Positions 24,835 through 34,597 of a stretch of 64,000 nt of DNA are shown in pieces. Each line of letters begins with the position of its first letter. The first letter of the stretch is position 1. The notes beneath the pieces are model-generated. The model saw nothing but the letters and a program-made list of their open reading frames with translations. It made no database searches and had not been told where the DNA came from. Made by a program: the position numbers and the translations under genes. The DNA comes from JAICND01 sp040905905 (lineage in GTDB: Bacteria; Actinomycetota; Acidimicrobiia; Spongiisociales; ZC4RG35), in NCBI GenBank assembly GCA_040905905.1, contig JBBDQN010000011.1, positions 62,001-126,000 on the forward strand, in the 5' to 3' direction.

Positions 24835-26325
24835 TCAACGACCCTGCTGAGGGAACCCGAGGTCGACCCCGCGATGGATCGGGTCGGGCCAGCGGGTGAT
24901 CACAACCTTCTGTTTGGTGTAGAAACGCACCCCTTCCGGTCCGTAGATGGCATTGCTCCCGAAGATCGAGGACTTCCAACCCCCGAACGAGTAGAAAGAA
25001 AGGGGTACCGGGATCGGCACGTTCACCCCCACCATGCCGACCTGGATATCGCTTTGGAACTTGCGCGCGGCCCCTCCGTCGTTGGTGAACACGGCGGTTC
25101 CATTGCCGTAGGGGTTGGTGTTGATCAGGTCGAGGGCATCCTGGAAGTGATCGACCCGAACCACCGACAGTACGGGTCCGAAGATCTCGTGTTTGTAGAT
25201 CTCCATTTCGGGCTTAACGTTGTCGAACAACGTCGGGGCGACGTAGAAGCCCTTCTCGAACCCCTCTGGGGCGAATCCCCTGCCATCAACTACGAGTTCG
25301 GCCCCCTCCGAGACTCCCTGGTCGATCAGGCCGACCACCTTGTCGCGATGCTCGGGCGTCACCAACGGGCCCATCTCGCTGTCAGGATCATTGCCGGGAC
25401 CCGTCCGAAGCTTGGCGATACGTTCGACCACCTTGGGCAAGAGCCGATCGGCGGCGTCGCCCACCGTGACCACTACGGAGATGGCCATACATCTTTCTCC
25501 TGCGGAACCGTATCCGGCGGATACGGCCGCGTCAGCCGCTAGTTCCATGTCGGCGTCCGGCAAGACCACCATGTGGTTCTTGGCACCACCTAGGGCCTGG
25601 ACTCTTTTGCCGGCTTTGGTGCCGTTTTCATAGATGTAGCGAGCGATAGGGGTCGACCCGACGAAGGAGATCGCTTCGATGTCGTGGTGGGCGAGGATTC
25701 GATCGACCGCCACCTTGTCGCCGTGTACCACGTTGAGCACGCCTGGTGGCAGACCCGCCTCGGCCATGAGCTCGGCGCAGTACATCGAAGGAGACGGATC
25801 CTTCTCGGAGGGCTTGAGCACAAACGTGTTGCCGCAGGCGATTGCGAGCGGATACATCCACATAGGAACCATGGCCGGAAAGTTGAAGGGCGTGATCCCG
25901 GCTACGACCCCCAGTGGCTGGCGAAGCGTGAAGGTGTCCACGCCGGTGGAGACCTGTTCGGAGAACTCACCCTTGATCAGATGGGCGATGTTGCAGGCGA
26001 ACTCAACCACCTCGAGTCCGCGTTGCACTTCACCTATGGCATCGGGGACGGTTTTGCCGTGTTCACGGGTCAGAACCTTGGCAATGTCTTCTCGATGGGC
26101 CACTACCAGCTCGCGAAAAGCAAACATGACGTTCTGGCGACGCGTAACCGGGGTGTCTCTCCAGATCGGAAATGCAGCTTTGGCTGCCGCCACCGCCAGA
26201 TCTACCTCGATCTCGCTGGCCAGGGCTACCTCATCCTGGACGGCCCCTGTCGCCGGGTCATAGACGCTGCCGGTCCGTTGCGGCTTCCCGCTCCAGGGTT
26301 TTCCGTCGATCCAATGGGTGATCAT
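24835..26325 (-). CDS. mmsA: CoA-acylating (methyl)malonate-semialdehyde dehydrogenase
   Basis: 496 residues. ALDH fold with TPFNFPAMVPMWMYPLAI, the NAD motif FVGSTPIARYIY, and the nucleophile Cys in GSAGERCMAISV, which is diagnostic of the CoA-acylating MmsA/IolA branch. It turns malonate semialdehyde or methylmalonate semialdehyde into acetyl- or propionyl-CoA. GAGGAAGG lies 7 bases upstream of ATG 26325. In this context it would finish beta-alanine breakdown from pyrimidines; valine or inositol catabolism are alternatives. Confidence 0.93.
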   Translation of the reverse strand: MITHWIDGKPWSGKPQRTGSVYDPATGAVQDEVALASEIEVDLAVAAAKAAFPIWRDTPVTRRQNVMFAFRELVVAHREDIAKVLTREHGKTVPDAIGEVQRGLEVVEFACNIAHLIKGEFSEQVSTGVDTFTLRQPLGVVAGITPFNFPAMVPMWMYPLAIACGNTFVLKPSEKDPSPSMYCAELMAEAGLPPGVLNVVHGDKVAVDRILAHHDIEAISFVGSTPIARYIYENGTKAGKRVQALGGAKNHMVVLPDADMELAADAAVSAGYGSAGERCMAISVVVTVGDAADRLLPKVVERIAKLRTGPGNDPDSEMGPLVTPEHRDKVVGLIDQGVSEGAELVVDGRGFAPEGFEKGFYVAPTLFDNVKPEMEIYKHEIFGPVLSVVRVDHFQDALDLINTNPYGNGTAVFTNDGGAARKFQSDIQVGMVGVNVPIPVPLSFYSFGGWKSSIFGSNAIYGPEGVRFYTKQKVVITRWPDPIHRGVDLGFPQQGR

Positions 26326-26455
26326 GGCTGCACCTTCCTCTGCTGACTGGATTGTACGACGCCCGATCCGGGGTGGCCCAGGGTGGTTCGGCTACGTTAT
26401 GTCTATCCAGCAGGCCCTCCGGACGATGGACTCTTGCGAGCGAGGTAAAGGACTA

Positions 26456-28027
26456 ATGAAAGGTTCACGGGCAGCTTTCGTCGTTGTGGCTGCGTTGATT
26501 CTGGCTTCATGCGGTCAGGCGGTCGTTGACGACCCCACCACCTCCACCACCGCACTGCTGACGACTACCACAGAGGCCACACCTGAAGGCTTGATCACAA
26601 CGGTCGAAGGACTTCCGGGTGCCACCATTCAGATCGTCTCGACCGGAAGTTTCGTCACTCCCGACTTCGGCGAGTTTGAAGGCGGGGGAAGTGGTTCCGG
26701 ATTCATTATCGACCCCAGTGGCATAGCTGTCACCAATAGCCATGTGGTTAGCGGGGCGGGCCTGATCGAGGTCTTTGTCGGGGGCGATCCAACACCGATC
26801 AACGCCCAAATCCTCGGCGTGTCGGAATGCAACGATCTGGCTGTCATCGATCTGGCCGGCGATGGATATAGCTATGTCGAGTGGTTCGAGGGAACCATTA
26901 CCCCCGGGATGGAGGTCCTCGCCGCCGGGTACCCTCTCGGCGATCCACAGTTCACCGTGACCGCAGGGATCATTTCCAAGTCCGACTTTCCCGGCGAGAC
27001 CGAATGGGCCTCGGTCGACGCCATCCTCGAGCACGACGCACGTATTCGACCGGGAAACTCGGGCGGTCCGCTGGTCAACGATGAAATGCAGGTCGTCGGC
27101 GTCAATTACGCCGGCCGCGACGATACCGATCAGAACTTTGCCATCAGCGTGACCGATGCCGCCGGCATCGTCGAACAACTCGAATCGGGGGTTGATGTCG
27201 ACTCGGTGGGCGTCAACGGCTACGCAATTTCAACCGGGGACGGAACCGCGGGGATCTGGGTAGAGACCGTGCAGCCCGGTTCGGCCGCCGACAATTCGGG
27301 GGTCACTGGTGGAGACATCCTCACTCGCATGGCAGGCGTCTCTCTCGGCACCGAAGGCACCCTGGCCGAGTTTTGCGACGTGATTCGTACACAGGGAACA
27401 TCCGGGATAATCCCGGTGGAGGTGCTTCGCTACGACACCTCGCAGGTGCTGAGGGGCCAGTTCAATGGAGAGGCGCTAGCCGAGGTCTTTTCGTTCGCGG
27501 AAGAGTTGGACGAGACTGCCACCGTCGAGGAATCGTCTGCGACCTACGGCGAGTACACGCTCATCAGCGATGAGACGGGAGCGATGCAAGTCGAGGTACC
27601 TGTCGAATGGACCGACGTGGACGGCGCTCCCTACGCCGATGACGAAGGCAGAGCAATCACTGACGTTAGGGCTGCACCCAACCTGACCGACTTCCTTGAG
27701 ACCTGGACCACGCCCGGACTGATCTTCAGTGCGTCTGCGGACTGGGCGGCAACTACGAATGAGGAAGCCCTGCTTGACCTGTTACACGAAAACCTGCAGA
27801 CCCAGTGCACCTACGACGGCCGTTACGACTACGAAGACCCGGCCTACACCGGGCTCTACGACCTCTACTTCGAGTGCGGCGACACCCTTGCCACCTACGT
27901 GGTTGTGGCCGCCCGGCCGCCGGGAGGAGCCTTCATCATTGTGGTGCAGGTGCAGGCAAATGAAGACCGCGACTTCGAAGCCCTTGACCGCATCCTCGCC
28001 AGCTTCTATGTCGCCGGGGAGGTCTAG
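26456..28027 (+). CDS. HtrA-like S1C serine protease lipoprotein with PDZ domain
   Basis: 523 residues. Lipobox LILASC, a Thr-rich linker, then a trypsin-like domain with His in TNSHVVSG, Asp in NDLAVIDL and Ser in RPGNSGGPL; a PDZ-like domain (WVETVQPGSAADNSGVTGGDIL) and a C-terminal domain of about 170 residues with Cys pairs (TQCTYDG, YFECGD). It is a predicted cell-surface quality-control protease. AAAGGA precedes ATG 26456; longer in-frame starts would fall upstream of that site. The C-terminal domain is not recognised. Confidence 0.88.
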   Translation: MKGSRAAFVVVAALILASCGQAVVDDPTTSTTALLTTTTEATPEGLITTVEGLPGATIQIVSTGSFVTPDFGEFEGGGSGSGFIIDPSGIAVTNSHVVSGAGLIEVFVGGDPTPINAQILGVSECNDLAVIDLAGDGYSYVEWFEGTITPGMEVLAAGYPLGDPQFTVTAGIISKSDFPGETEWASVDAILEHDARIRPGNSGGPLVNDEMQVVGVNYAGRDDTDQNFAISVTDAAGIVEQLESGVDVDSVGVNGYAISTGDGTAGIWVETVQPGSAADNSGVTGGDILTRMAGVSLGTEGTLAEFCDVIRTQGTSGIIPVEVLRYDTSQVLRGQFNGEALAEVFSFAEELDETATVEESSATYGEYTLISDETGAMQVEVPVEWTDVDGAPYADDEGRAITDVRAAPNLTDFLETWTTPGLIFSASADWAATTNEEALLDLLHENLQTQCTYDGRYDYEDPAYTGLYDLYFECGDTLATYVVVAARPPGGAFIIVVQVQANEDRDFEALDRILASFYVAGEV

Positions 28028-28443
28028 CGAGCCGCACCCTGCATCGATCCCGTCAGCTTGCTGAAATCGAGGTTGAACAACGCGCAGATGACTTCACGGT
28101 CATTGTCCTCGTCCCAGCTCGACTGGCTGGGGGTGATGGCAAAGACGTCGAGGTCTGACTCGAGATAGGCGAGGCCGACATATTCGTCGAACTGCTCGAT
28201 GCAAAGTCCGGTGCCGATGTCCCTCATCTCCTCAGTGCCCGGATAGACGTCGGACTCGGTGTAGTCGATCACGGCGAACACCTCGTTGTCATGGGGTTCG
28301 CTGCACTCGACCTCAGGAACCGATGAGATCTCGGTCGATTCCTGGTCGTCGAAGCAGGTGCCAACCGAGAGAGAGAAAACCGATTGGCCTCCACAGGCCG
28401 CGGCGAGAGCGGCCATCACAAACAGAGCCGCGATCCGTCTCAT
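28024..28443 (-). CDS. Septum formation-family lipoprotein
   Basis: 139 residues. Lipobox LAAAC, then SVGTCFDD, VECSEPHDNEVFAVIDY, GLCIEQFDEYVG, and a final SSWDEDNDREVICALF. The spaced Cys residues and the EPHD-EVFAV strand match the septum-formation-related domain common in actinobacterial exported proteins, whose biochemical role is unknown. It converges on the HtrA-like gene and overlaps its last four bases. It lies 37 bases downstream of dihydropyrimidinase but is not obviously related to it. Confidence 0.72.
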   Translation of the reverse strand: MRRIAALFVMAALAAACGGQSVFSLSVGTCFDDQESTEISSVPEVECSEPHDNEVFAVIDYTESDVYPGTEEMRDIGTGLCIEQFDEYVGLAYLESDLDVFAITPSQSSWDEDNDREVICALFNLDFSKLTGSMQGAAR

Positions 28444-28480
28444 GACTCGATCCCCTCTTGGTTAAGGCTGATACGTCAAA

Positions 28481-29893
28481 TTAGACGAGGTACTGGTTGA
28501 GATCGCGGCGAAGGTATTGACCGTCGCCCTTGCGACCCTGGTACTCGTTGGCAGAGATGATCACCTTGCCTCCCAGGAGCACCGTGTCAACCCCTCCTTT
28601 GATCTCCAGTCCCTCATAACAGGAGTAGTCGGTCCGCATGTGATGGGTAGCCGCCGAGAGCGTGTGTCGCCGATCCGGGTCGAACACGACGATGTCGGCA
28701 TCCGAGCCCACCGCGATCGTCCCCTTGCGCGGGTAGAGCCCGAACATGCGGGCCGGGGTTGTGGAACAAACCTCCACCCACCGCTCCAGGCTCAGCCGCT
28801 CCTCGGCGACGGCCCCGTGGTAGATCAACTCCACCCGATGTTCCACCCCCGGCAAACCGTTGGGAATCTTGGAGAAGTCGCCTTCCCCCAGTCGCTTTTG
28901 CCGACCCAGCTCCGGATGGTCCTCGAAGCAGAAAGGGCAATGGTCGGTCGAGACCACCTGGAGGTCGTTGGTGGCCAATCCTGACCACAGAGCCTCCTGG
29001 TGACCTTCCGCCCGATCGCGCAGGGGCGGAGAGCACACGTACTTCGCTCCTTCGAACCCGTTGCCGAGGTCGTCGAGATCGAGGAATAAATATTGAGGAC
29101 AGGTTTCGGCGAACACGTTGAGACCTTCATCGCGGGCATTGGTGACCTCGGCCAGAGCTTCGAGAGCCGACATGTGGACGATGTAGAGCGGGCAACCCGC
29201 CACTTCGGCGAGTTTGATCGCCCGATGAGTGGCTTCCCCCTCCAGGACCGACTTGCGCACGATCCCGTGATAGATGGGGTCGGTTTCACCGCGGGCCAGC
29301 GCCTGTGCGATGAGGACGTCGATGGCAATCCCGTTCTCGGCATGCATCATGATCGTTGAGCCGTTTTCGGCGGCTTTCTGCATCGCCTGGAAGATCTCGC
29401 CGTCGGTCGAGTAGAAGACCCCCGGGTAAGCCATGAACATCTTGAAGGAGGTGACGCCTTCGCCGAGGGCGATGTCCATCTCCTTCAACGATTGCTCGTT
29501 GACATCACCGACGATCAGGTGGAACCCGTAGTCGATGGCGCAGTTGCCCTCCGCCTTCGCCATCCATGACTCGTAACCGTCCATCAAGCCCTGTCCCTTG
29601 GTCTGAACGGCGAAATCGATGATGGTGGTCGTGCCACCCCAGGCGGCGGCCCGGGTCCCAGTCTCAAAGGTGTCGGATGCGGCAGTGCCCCCGAATGGCA
29701 GTTCCATGTGGGTGTGGACGTCAATACCGCCCGGTATCACGTATTTCCCGGAGGCGTCGATGACCTGGTCGGTCTGCCAGGAGTGGGCGCCGGGAGCGGC
29801 GATCGCCACCACCTTGTCACCCTCCACCAGAACGTCGGCGAACTGGCGACCTCCGTGAGTGATGACGGTGCCATTCCTGATCAAGATCGACAT
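28481..29893 (-). CDS. Dihydropyrimidinase / D-hydantoinase
   Basis: 470 residues, full length. Binuclear zinc amidohydrolase: His ligands in DVHTHMELPFGG (60 and 62), the carbamylated Lys in TSFKMFMAYPG (151), His in MMHAENG (184), a later His in YIVHMSALEAL, and the Asp of STDHCPF. It opens the dihydrouracil or dihydrothymine ring to N-carbamoyl-beta-amino acids, and many members also hydrolyse hydantoins. GAGGAGAG precedes ATG 29893. The amidase at 38699-39541 could take the product onward. Confidence 0.93.
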   Translation of the reverse strand: MSILIRNGTVITHGGRQFADVLVEGDKVVAIAAPGAHSWQTDQVIDASGKYVIPGGIDVHTHMELPFGGTAASDTFETGTRAAAWGGTTTIIDFAVQTKGQGLMDGYESWMAKAEGNCAIDYGFHLIVGDVNEQSLKEMDIALGEGVTSFKMFMAYPGVFYSTDGEIFQAMQKAAENGSTIMMHAENGIAIDVLIAQALARGETDPIYHGIVRKSVLEGEATHRAIKLAEVAGCPLYIVHMSALEALAEVTNARDEGLNVFAETCPQYLFLDLDDLGNGFEGAKYVCSPPLRDRAEGHQEALWSGLATNDLQVVSTDHCPFCFEDHPELGRQKRLGEGDFSKIPNGLPGVEHRVELIYHGAVAEERLSLERWVEVCSTTPARMFGLYPRKGTIAVGSDADIVVFDPDRRHTLSAATHHMRTDYSCYEGLEIKGGVDTVLLGGKVIISANEYQGRKGDGQYLRRDLNQYLV

Positions 29894-29923
29894 GAGCTCT
29901 CCTCGCGCTTTAGGTTTCGAAAA

Positions 29924-30535
29924 CTAGCCATCACCGTCGCCGAAGTGAGCCTGATAGTCCTCCAGGGCGGCGTTCACGACGGCTTCGGCATGAGGCCGAC
30001 CGTAGCGAACAGAGACCACTGTGCCGACCGGTTCGGTAGGTTGGAGTTTGTAGGTTTCGAAGTAGTGCGTCAAACGGTCAATGAATGCCACCGGGAGGTC
30101 CTCGAGATCCGTTGCTTCGCCCCAGACCGGATCTTTGGCCAAGACACCGATGATCTTGTCGTCGGCGTCGCCGTGGTCGAGCATCTGCAGCCCGCCTACC
30201 ACCCGGGCACTGAGAATGATGTCCGCCCGGTCGATCGGCCGTTCGGAGATGATGCAGATGTCGAGAGGGTCGCCGTCCCCCTGCTCGGCTCCCGGTGTCA
30301 ATGCTGCCACTCCCTCGGCGCAGTAGGTGCGGGGAATAAAACCGTACAGGGTGGGGGGAGAGGACGAGGTCAGCTGGGGCCGGTCCACCTTGAGGTACCC
30401 GGTCGGTTTGTCGACCTCGTATTTGATCAGGTCGAAGGGGGTGATTTCCACGTAGGCATTGACGATTCGGGGTGCCTGCGATCCTGGCTGAAGCCCATGC
30501 CAGGGGTGTGGTCGCCATTGGGTGAAGTCAGGCAT
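29924..30535 (-). CDS. ppa: Inorganic pyrophosphatase (family I type)
   Basis: 203 residues. The core motif GDGDPLDICIISERP carries the metal-binding Asp residues; EITPFDLIKYEVDKPTGYL and LKVDRPQLTSS lead into the YGFIPRTYC strand, and KDPVWGEATDLEDLP follows. It hydrolyses pyrophosphate. The first 20 residues are longer than in the shortest bacterial enzymes. ATG 30535 begins the conserved N-terminus; upstream sequence in frame is Pro/Val-rich and not protein-like. Confidence 0.85.
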   Translation of the reverse strand: MPDFTQWRPHPWHGLQPGSQAPRIVNAYVEITPFDLIKYEVDKPTGYLKVDRPQLTSSSPPTLYGFIPRTYCAEGVAALTPGAEQGDGDPLDICIISERPIDRADIILSARVVGGLQMLDHGDADDKIIGVLAKDPVWGEATDLEDLPVAFIDRLTHYFETYKLQPTEPVGTVVSVRYGRPHAEAVVNAALEDYQAHFGDGDG

Positions 30536-30653
30536 TGTGGATAAGCTCGCAAAATAGCCTCGTGCTTGTCGGTAAGTAACCCACCGGTAACCGCAAGGTC
30601 GTTTTCCTCCCATTAACTTTCCCAACACAAACATGGCCGAAGGAGGCACACAC

Positions 30654-31787
30654 TTGAAGAAACCAATCCTGCTCCTAGCCGTCCTCATGCTGCTCTTCGC
30701 AGCCTGCGGTGGCGGCGGAGCTACGACAACAACTGCGGGGGGCGGAACCGGTGAAGAAGTAACCCCCGAGATGCAGACCCTGATCGAAGCCGCCCAGGCG
30801 GAGGGAACCCTCACCACCATCGCGCTGCCCCACGACTGGTGTAATTACGGCGCGGTCATCGAGGGATTCAAAACCAAGTATGGGATGGCAGTCAATGAAC
30901 TCGTGCCCCTGGCCGGATCGGCCGAGGAGCTAGAGGCGATCGATGCCAACAAAGAGAACCCGGGCCCTCAGGCACCTGACGTAGTCGACATCGGTCTGGC
31001 CTTTGCTCCCCAGGCGAAGACGGACGGCCTGATCACTGCCTACCAGGTATCAACCTGGGACAGCATTCCCGATGCTGCCAAGGATCCGGAAGGCTTCTGG
31101 TACGGCGACTACTACGGGGTGCTCGCGTTCGAGGTCAACACCGATGCCGTAGAGAACGTTCCCCAAGATTGGGCCGATCTGCTCAAGCCCGAATACAACG
31201 GACAGGTGGCTCTTCCTGGCAATCCGATTATTTCCAGCCAGCCCTTCCACACCGTGTGGGCGGCAGCGCTGGCCAATGGCGGATCGCTGGACGATCCTGC
31301 TCCTGGTCTGGAGTTCTGGAGGCAGGTCGTCGATGCCGGTAACTTCGTGCCGGCCGAGGCCACTGGTGGAACGATCGCATCAGGCGAGACTCCGATAACC
31401 ATTCGCTGGTCGTACAACGCTCTGCTCAACAGGGACTCGCTGGCTGGCAATCCCGAGATTTCGGTGGTGGTGCCTCCCAGCGGGCGCTTGGCGGGTATGT
31501 ACGTCCAGGCCATCAGCGCCTACGCACCGCATCCGAATGCGGCAAAGCTGTGGATGGAGTATCTCTACTCCGACGAAGGACAGCTTGGTTGGCTATCCGG
31601 GTACTGCAACCCGATCCGATATGAGGATATGGTTGCTCGCGGGGTGGTTCCGGACGATCTGGCTGCCCAGCTGCCTGACACCACGGGAGCCGCCTTCCCG
31701 AGTCTGGCTCAGGTGGAAAGCGCGCAGACATACATCGCTGAGAATTGGGACGCCGTCGTCGGCGTAACGGTCATTGAAGCCGGCTGA
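30654..31787 (+). CDS. ABC transporter substrate-binding lipoprotein (family 1, PotD/Fbp-like)
   Basis: 377 residues. Lipobox LLFAAC followed by a Gly/Thr linker, then a periplasmic-binding fold of the polyamine/iron/opine cluster: PDVVDIGLAFAPQAKTDGL, WYGDYYGVLAFEVNTDAV and a C-terminal lobe with NPIRYEDMVARGVVP. TTG 30654 is the chosen start because GAAGGAGG sits seven bases upstream; ATG 30633 would precede this site. First gene of a four-gene importer operon. Ligand unknown: polyamine, opine, organophosphonate and ferric chelates are all transported by relatives. Confidence 0.85.
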   Translation: MKKPILLLAVLMLLFAACGGGGATTTTAGGGTGEEVTPEMQTLIEAAQAEGTLTTIALPHDWCNYGAVIEGFKTKYGMAVNELVPLAGSAEELEAIDANKENPGPQAPDVVDIGLAFAPQAKTDGLITAYQVSTWDSIPDAAKDPEGFWYGDYYGVLAFEVNTDAVENVPQDWADLLKPEYNGQVALPGNPIISSQPFHTVWAAALANGGSLDDPAPGLEFWRQVVDAGNFVPAEATGGTIASGETPITIRWSYNALLNRDSLAGNPEISVVVPPSGRLAGMYVQAISAYAPHPNAAKLWMEYLYSDEGQLGWLSGYCNPIRYEDMVARGVVPDDLAAQLPDTTGAAFPSLAQVESAQTYIAENWDAVVGVTVIEAG

Positions 31788-32685
31788 GACCGGTTCATTG
31801 GTGGGGGGTGCCCAAGCCGAAAGGCGAAAGGCCCCCCCACGCTTCTCCCTTCCCAACTGGGTGGGGCTGGTCCCGTTCTTCCTCTTCTCAGGTCTATTCC
31901 TGATTGGGCCGATGGTGATTCTCGCCCTCCGGAGCCTGCAGGACAGCGACGGAGAGCTGACTCTGTCCAACTACGCCAACCTGGGCAGTAGCACCGTCAT
32001 CCAGTCCTACGGACTGTCCGTTCGGCTGAGCCTGACAACGGCGCTGGTGGCAGGCATCTTCGGTCTGTTGCTGGCATGGGCCGCCGTCATGGGGGGTTTG
32101 CCCCGGCCGCTTCGGTCGGGACTGGCGACTTTTTCAGGAGTCGCCTCCAATTTCGCTGGCGTGCCCCTGGCCGCCGCCTTCATCTTCACGCTCGGGCGGA
32201 TCGGCATCGTCACCGCGCTTTTCGAATTCCTGGGCGTGGACCTCTACAGGGCGGGATTCAGTCTGTACACCTTTTGGGGACTGGTCCTGGTCTACCTCTA
32301 TTTCCAGCTTCCACTAATGGTCCTGGTGATCATGCCTTCCCTGGATGGCCTCAAACGCGAGTGGCGTGAGGCATCAGAGAACCTGGGAGCCAGCGGGTTT
32401 CAATACTGGCGATTCGTCGGCTTGCCAGTGCTGTTGCCCTCGATCCTGGGAGCAATGATCCTCCTCTTCGGCAATGCCTTTGGCGCGCATGCGACCGCGT
32501 ATGCCTTGACGGGTGGCGGAGCCTTGCGGTTGGCCACGCTCCTCATCGGGGCCCAGATCACCGGTGACGTGCTCAACGATCCGGGCCTCGGGTACTCGGC
32601 AGCCATGGGGATGATCTTCATCATGGGTCTTTCCATCGTCATCTATTCGGTGCTTCAGCGTCGGTCGGAAAGGTGGTTGGCGTGA
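31774..32685 (+). CDS. ABC transporter permease (first of second importer)
   Basis: Up to 303 residues, six predicted membrane helices, with the EAA loop near SLDGLKREWREASENLGASG (about residues 190-209). Start codons TTG 31774 and GTG 31801 are possible; neither has a good ribosome-binding site, suggesting coupling to the upstream binding-protein gene, which it overlaps or abuts. Inner-membrane partner of the following permease. Confidence 0.88.
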   Translation: MKPAETGSLVGGAQAERRKAPPRFSLPNWVGLVPFFLFSGLFLIGPMVILALRSLQDSDGELTLSNYANLGSSTVIQSYGLSVRLSLTTALVAGIFGLLLAWAAVMGGLPRPLRSGLATFSGVASNFAGVPLAAAFIFTLGRIGIVTALFEFLGVDLYRAGFSLYTFWGLVLVYLYFQLPLMVLVIMPSLDGLKREWREASENLGASGFQYWRFVGLPVLLPSILGAMILLFGNAFGAHATAYALTGGGALRLATLLIGAQITGDVLNDPGLGYSAAMGMIFIMGLSIVIYSVLQRRSERWLA

Positions 32686-33524
32686 CCATTGCAACCGCTC
32701 CTCTCCCCACCACACCCGACGTTGCAGCGGCCCCGCCTGGAGAAGTTCGGCGCAACCGGCTCTGGCCCATTCTGATCGTCCTCGCCGGTGTTACCTACTT
32801 CTTGCTTCCCCTGGCGGCCACATTCTGGTGGTCGTTGCGGGCCGTCCGTGACGAGCTGAGCTTCCGTGCTTACCAAGTGATCCTCAGCGACCCTGTGGCC
32901 ATCAGGGCATTCACCGAGTCGGTGGTGAACGCGGTGGCTGCCATTTTCGTCAGCCTGCTCATCATTGTTCCCACCGCATACTGGGTCACGCTACGGGTGC
33001 CGAAGATGCGACCAGTGATCGAGTTCATAACCTTGTTACCTTTTGTGATCCCGGCAGTGGTACTGGTCTTCGGTTTGATTCGCCTCTACAGCCGCCCACC
33101 GCTGCTCTTCACCTCCACCTATGGGAGTACCAGAGTTCTTCTCATCTGCGCTTACGCTGCCCTCTCCTTCCCCTATATGTACCGCTCGGTCGACAACGGG
33201 CTTCGAGCGATCGACGTTCGGTCGTTGACGGAAGCTGCCCAGAGCCTGGGCGCCTCCTGGAGGACCATCATCGGGCGGGTCATCTTTCCCAACCTGCGGG
33301 TTGCGCTCTTGTCGGGATCGCTGCTCACTTTTGCGATCGTTATCGGGGAGCTGACCGTCGCGCTCTATATGGGACAGCACACGTTCGCGCCCTACATGTC
33401 CGACCTTGTGCGCCAGAAGGTATACGAGCCCGCCGCCCTGACGATCGTCGCCTTCGGGATCACCTGGGCGGCGATGGGTGGCATCTCCTTTGCCACCCGC
33501 TCTCGAAATCGGATCAAGCGATGA
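32682..33524 (+). CDS. ABC transporter permease (second of second importer)
   Basis: 280 residues, six membrane helices and an EAA-type loop (RSLTEAAQSLGASWRTI, about 183-199). GTG 32682 overlaps the previous stop (GTGA) with AAAGG upstream; an earlier GTG at 32673 is less likely. Its stop overlaps the ATPase ATG. Forms the channel with the preceding permease. Confidence 0.9.
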   Translation: MTIATAPLPTTPDVAAAPPGEVRRNRLWPILIVLAGVTYFLLPLAATFWWSLRAVRDELSFRAYQVILSDPVAIRAFTESVVNAVAAIFVSLLIIVPTAYWVTLRVPKMRPVIEFITLLPFVIPAVVLVFGLIRLYSRPPLLFTSTYGSTRVLLICAYAALSFPYMYRSVDNGLRAIDVRSLTEAAQSLGASWRTIIGRVIFPNLRVALLSGSLLTFAIVIGELTVALYMGQHTFAPYMSDLVRQKVYEPAALTIVAFGITWAAMGGISFATRSRNRIKR

Positions 33525-34597
33525 GTGACTCGTTTCTCACTCTGAACAAGGTTCGTAAGGAGTTCTCCACGTCAGTCGCCGTGGAAGGCTTCGACCTCGA
33601 TGTAGCGGCCGGCGAGTTCGTGTCGTTCTTGGGACCGTCTGGGTGCGGCAAGACCACCACCCTGCGGATGATCGCGGGATTCGAGAAACCCAGCTCCGGC
33701 ACCATCCGCCTGGCCGGCGAGGACATCACCCATCGCAAGCCCAATCAACGTAACGTCGGAATGGTCTTTCAGTCGTACGCGCTGTTTCCCAACATGACAG
33801 TGGCGGCCAACGTCGCCTTTGGGCTGAAAGTGCGCAAAGAGGAAGGGTCGGCCCGTGACGAACGGGTTGCCCAGCTGCTTGACCTAATCCACCTGCCTGA
33901 CAAGGGAGATGCGTACCCACATGAGCTCTCCGGAGGACAGCAGCAGCGGGTTGCACTGGCCCGGGCGCTGGCCATCCGGCCCAAGGTGCTACTTCTCGAC
34001 GAACCGCTATCCGCACTGGACGCCAAGATTCGCGACGAGCTGCGCTATGAAATTCGCCGCATCCAGCGAGAGCTCAACATCACCACCATCTACGTCACCC
34101 ACGATCAGGAGGAGGCCCTCGCCCTTTCCGACCGGGTCGTGGTCATGAGCCGGGGGAGGATTGAGCAGGTGGGCCATCCATTTGAGGTGTACAACAATCC
34201 CTCCACCGCTTTCGTCGCTTCGTTTGTGGGTCAGCTGAACCGGCTGCAGGCCGTAGTGACAGACAACGCCACCGGTCTGGTGCGGGTTGGCGACACCGAG
34301 GTACGCACCACCTCACCGGTGGAGGCGCCTGCTGGCGCCGATGTCTTCTTGATGTTGCGGCCGGAGGAGCTGACTCTGGACGATCAGGCGGACAACGTCC
34401 TCACCGGCAAGGTTGATACCGTCACTTTTCTAGGGTCCATCGTCAGGGTGCAGGTGACGGTCAACGGTGGAAGGCTCACCGCTGACCTTTTCAACGAGAG
34501 ACTGCTGCGTCTGCCGGTGGCGGGCGAGTCGACTCTCATCTCCTTTCCTGCCCACGCCTGCTGGGTCATGGGCGTTGACCGACCCGTCGGCGCTTAG
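33521..34597 (+). CDS. ABC transporter ATP-binding protein (second importer)
   Basis: 358 residues. Walker A GPSGCGKTTT near 39, signature LSGGQQQRVALARA near 139, Walker B LLLDEPLSALD near 160, His switch in YVTHDQEEA and a C-terminal TOBE-like domain (MLRPEELTLDDQA). It belongs to the polyamine/iron/sugar importer ATPase class. Translationally coupled to the permeases. Its 3' end overlaps the converging cupin-cyclase gene by four bases. Confidence 0.93.
   Translation: MSDSFLTLNKVRKEFSTSVAVEGFDLDVAAGEFVSFLGPSGCGKTTTLRMIAGFEKPSSGTIRLAGEDITHRKPNQRNVGMVFQSYALFPNMTVAANVAFGLKVRKEEGSARDERVAQLLDLIHLPDKGDAYPHELSGGQQQRVALARALAIRPKVLLLDEPLSALDAKIRDELRYEIRRIQRELNITTIYVTHDQEEALALSDRVVVMSRGRIEQVGHPFEVYNNPSTAFVASFVGQLNRLQAVVTDNATGLVRVGDTEVRTTSPVEAPAGADVFLMLRPEELTLDDQADNVLTGKVDTVTFLGSIVRVQVTVNGGRLTADLFNERLLRLPVAGESTLISFPAHACWVMGVDRPVGA

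Noticed and set aside
23935..25542. A long open frame antisense to the LLM and semialdehyde dehydrogenase genes
   Set aside because: It mirrors GC-rich codon use of two well-recognised genes on the other strand, has no domain features and no ribosome-binding site.
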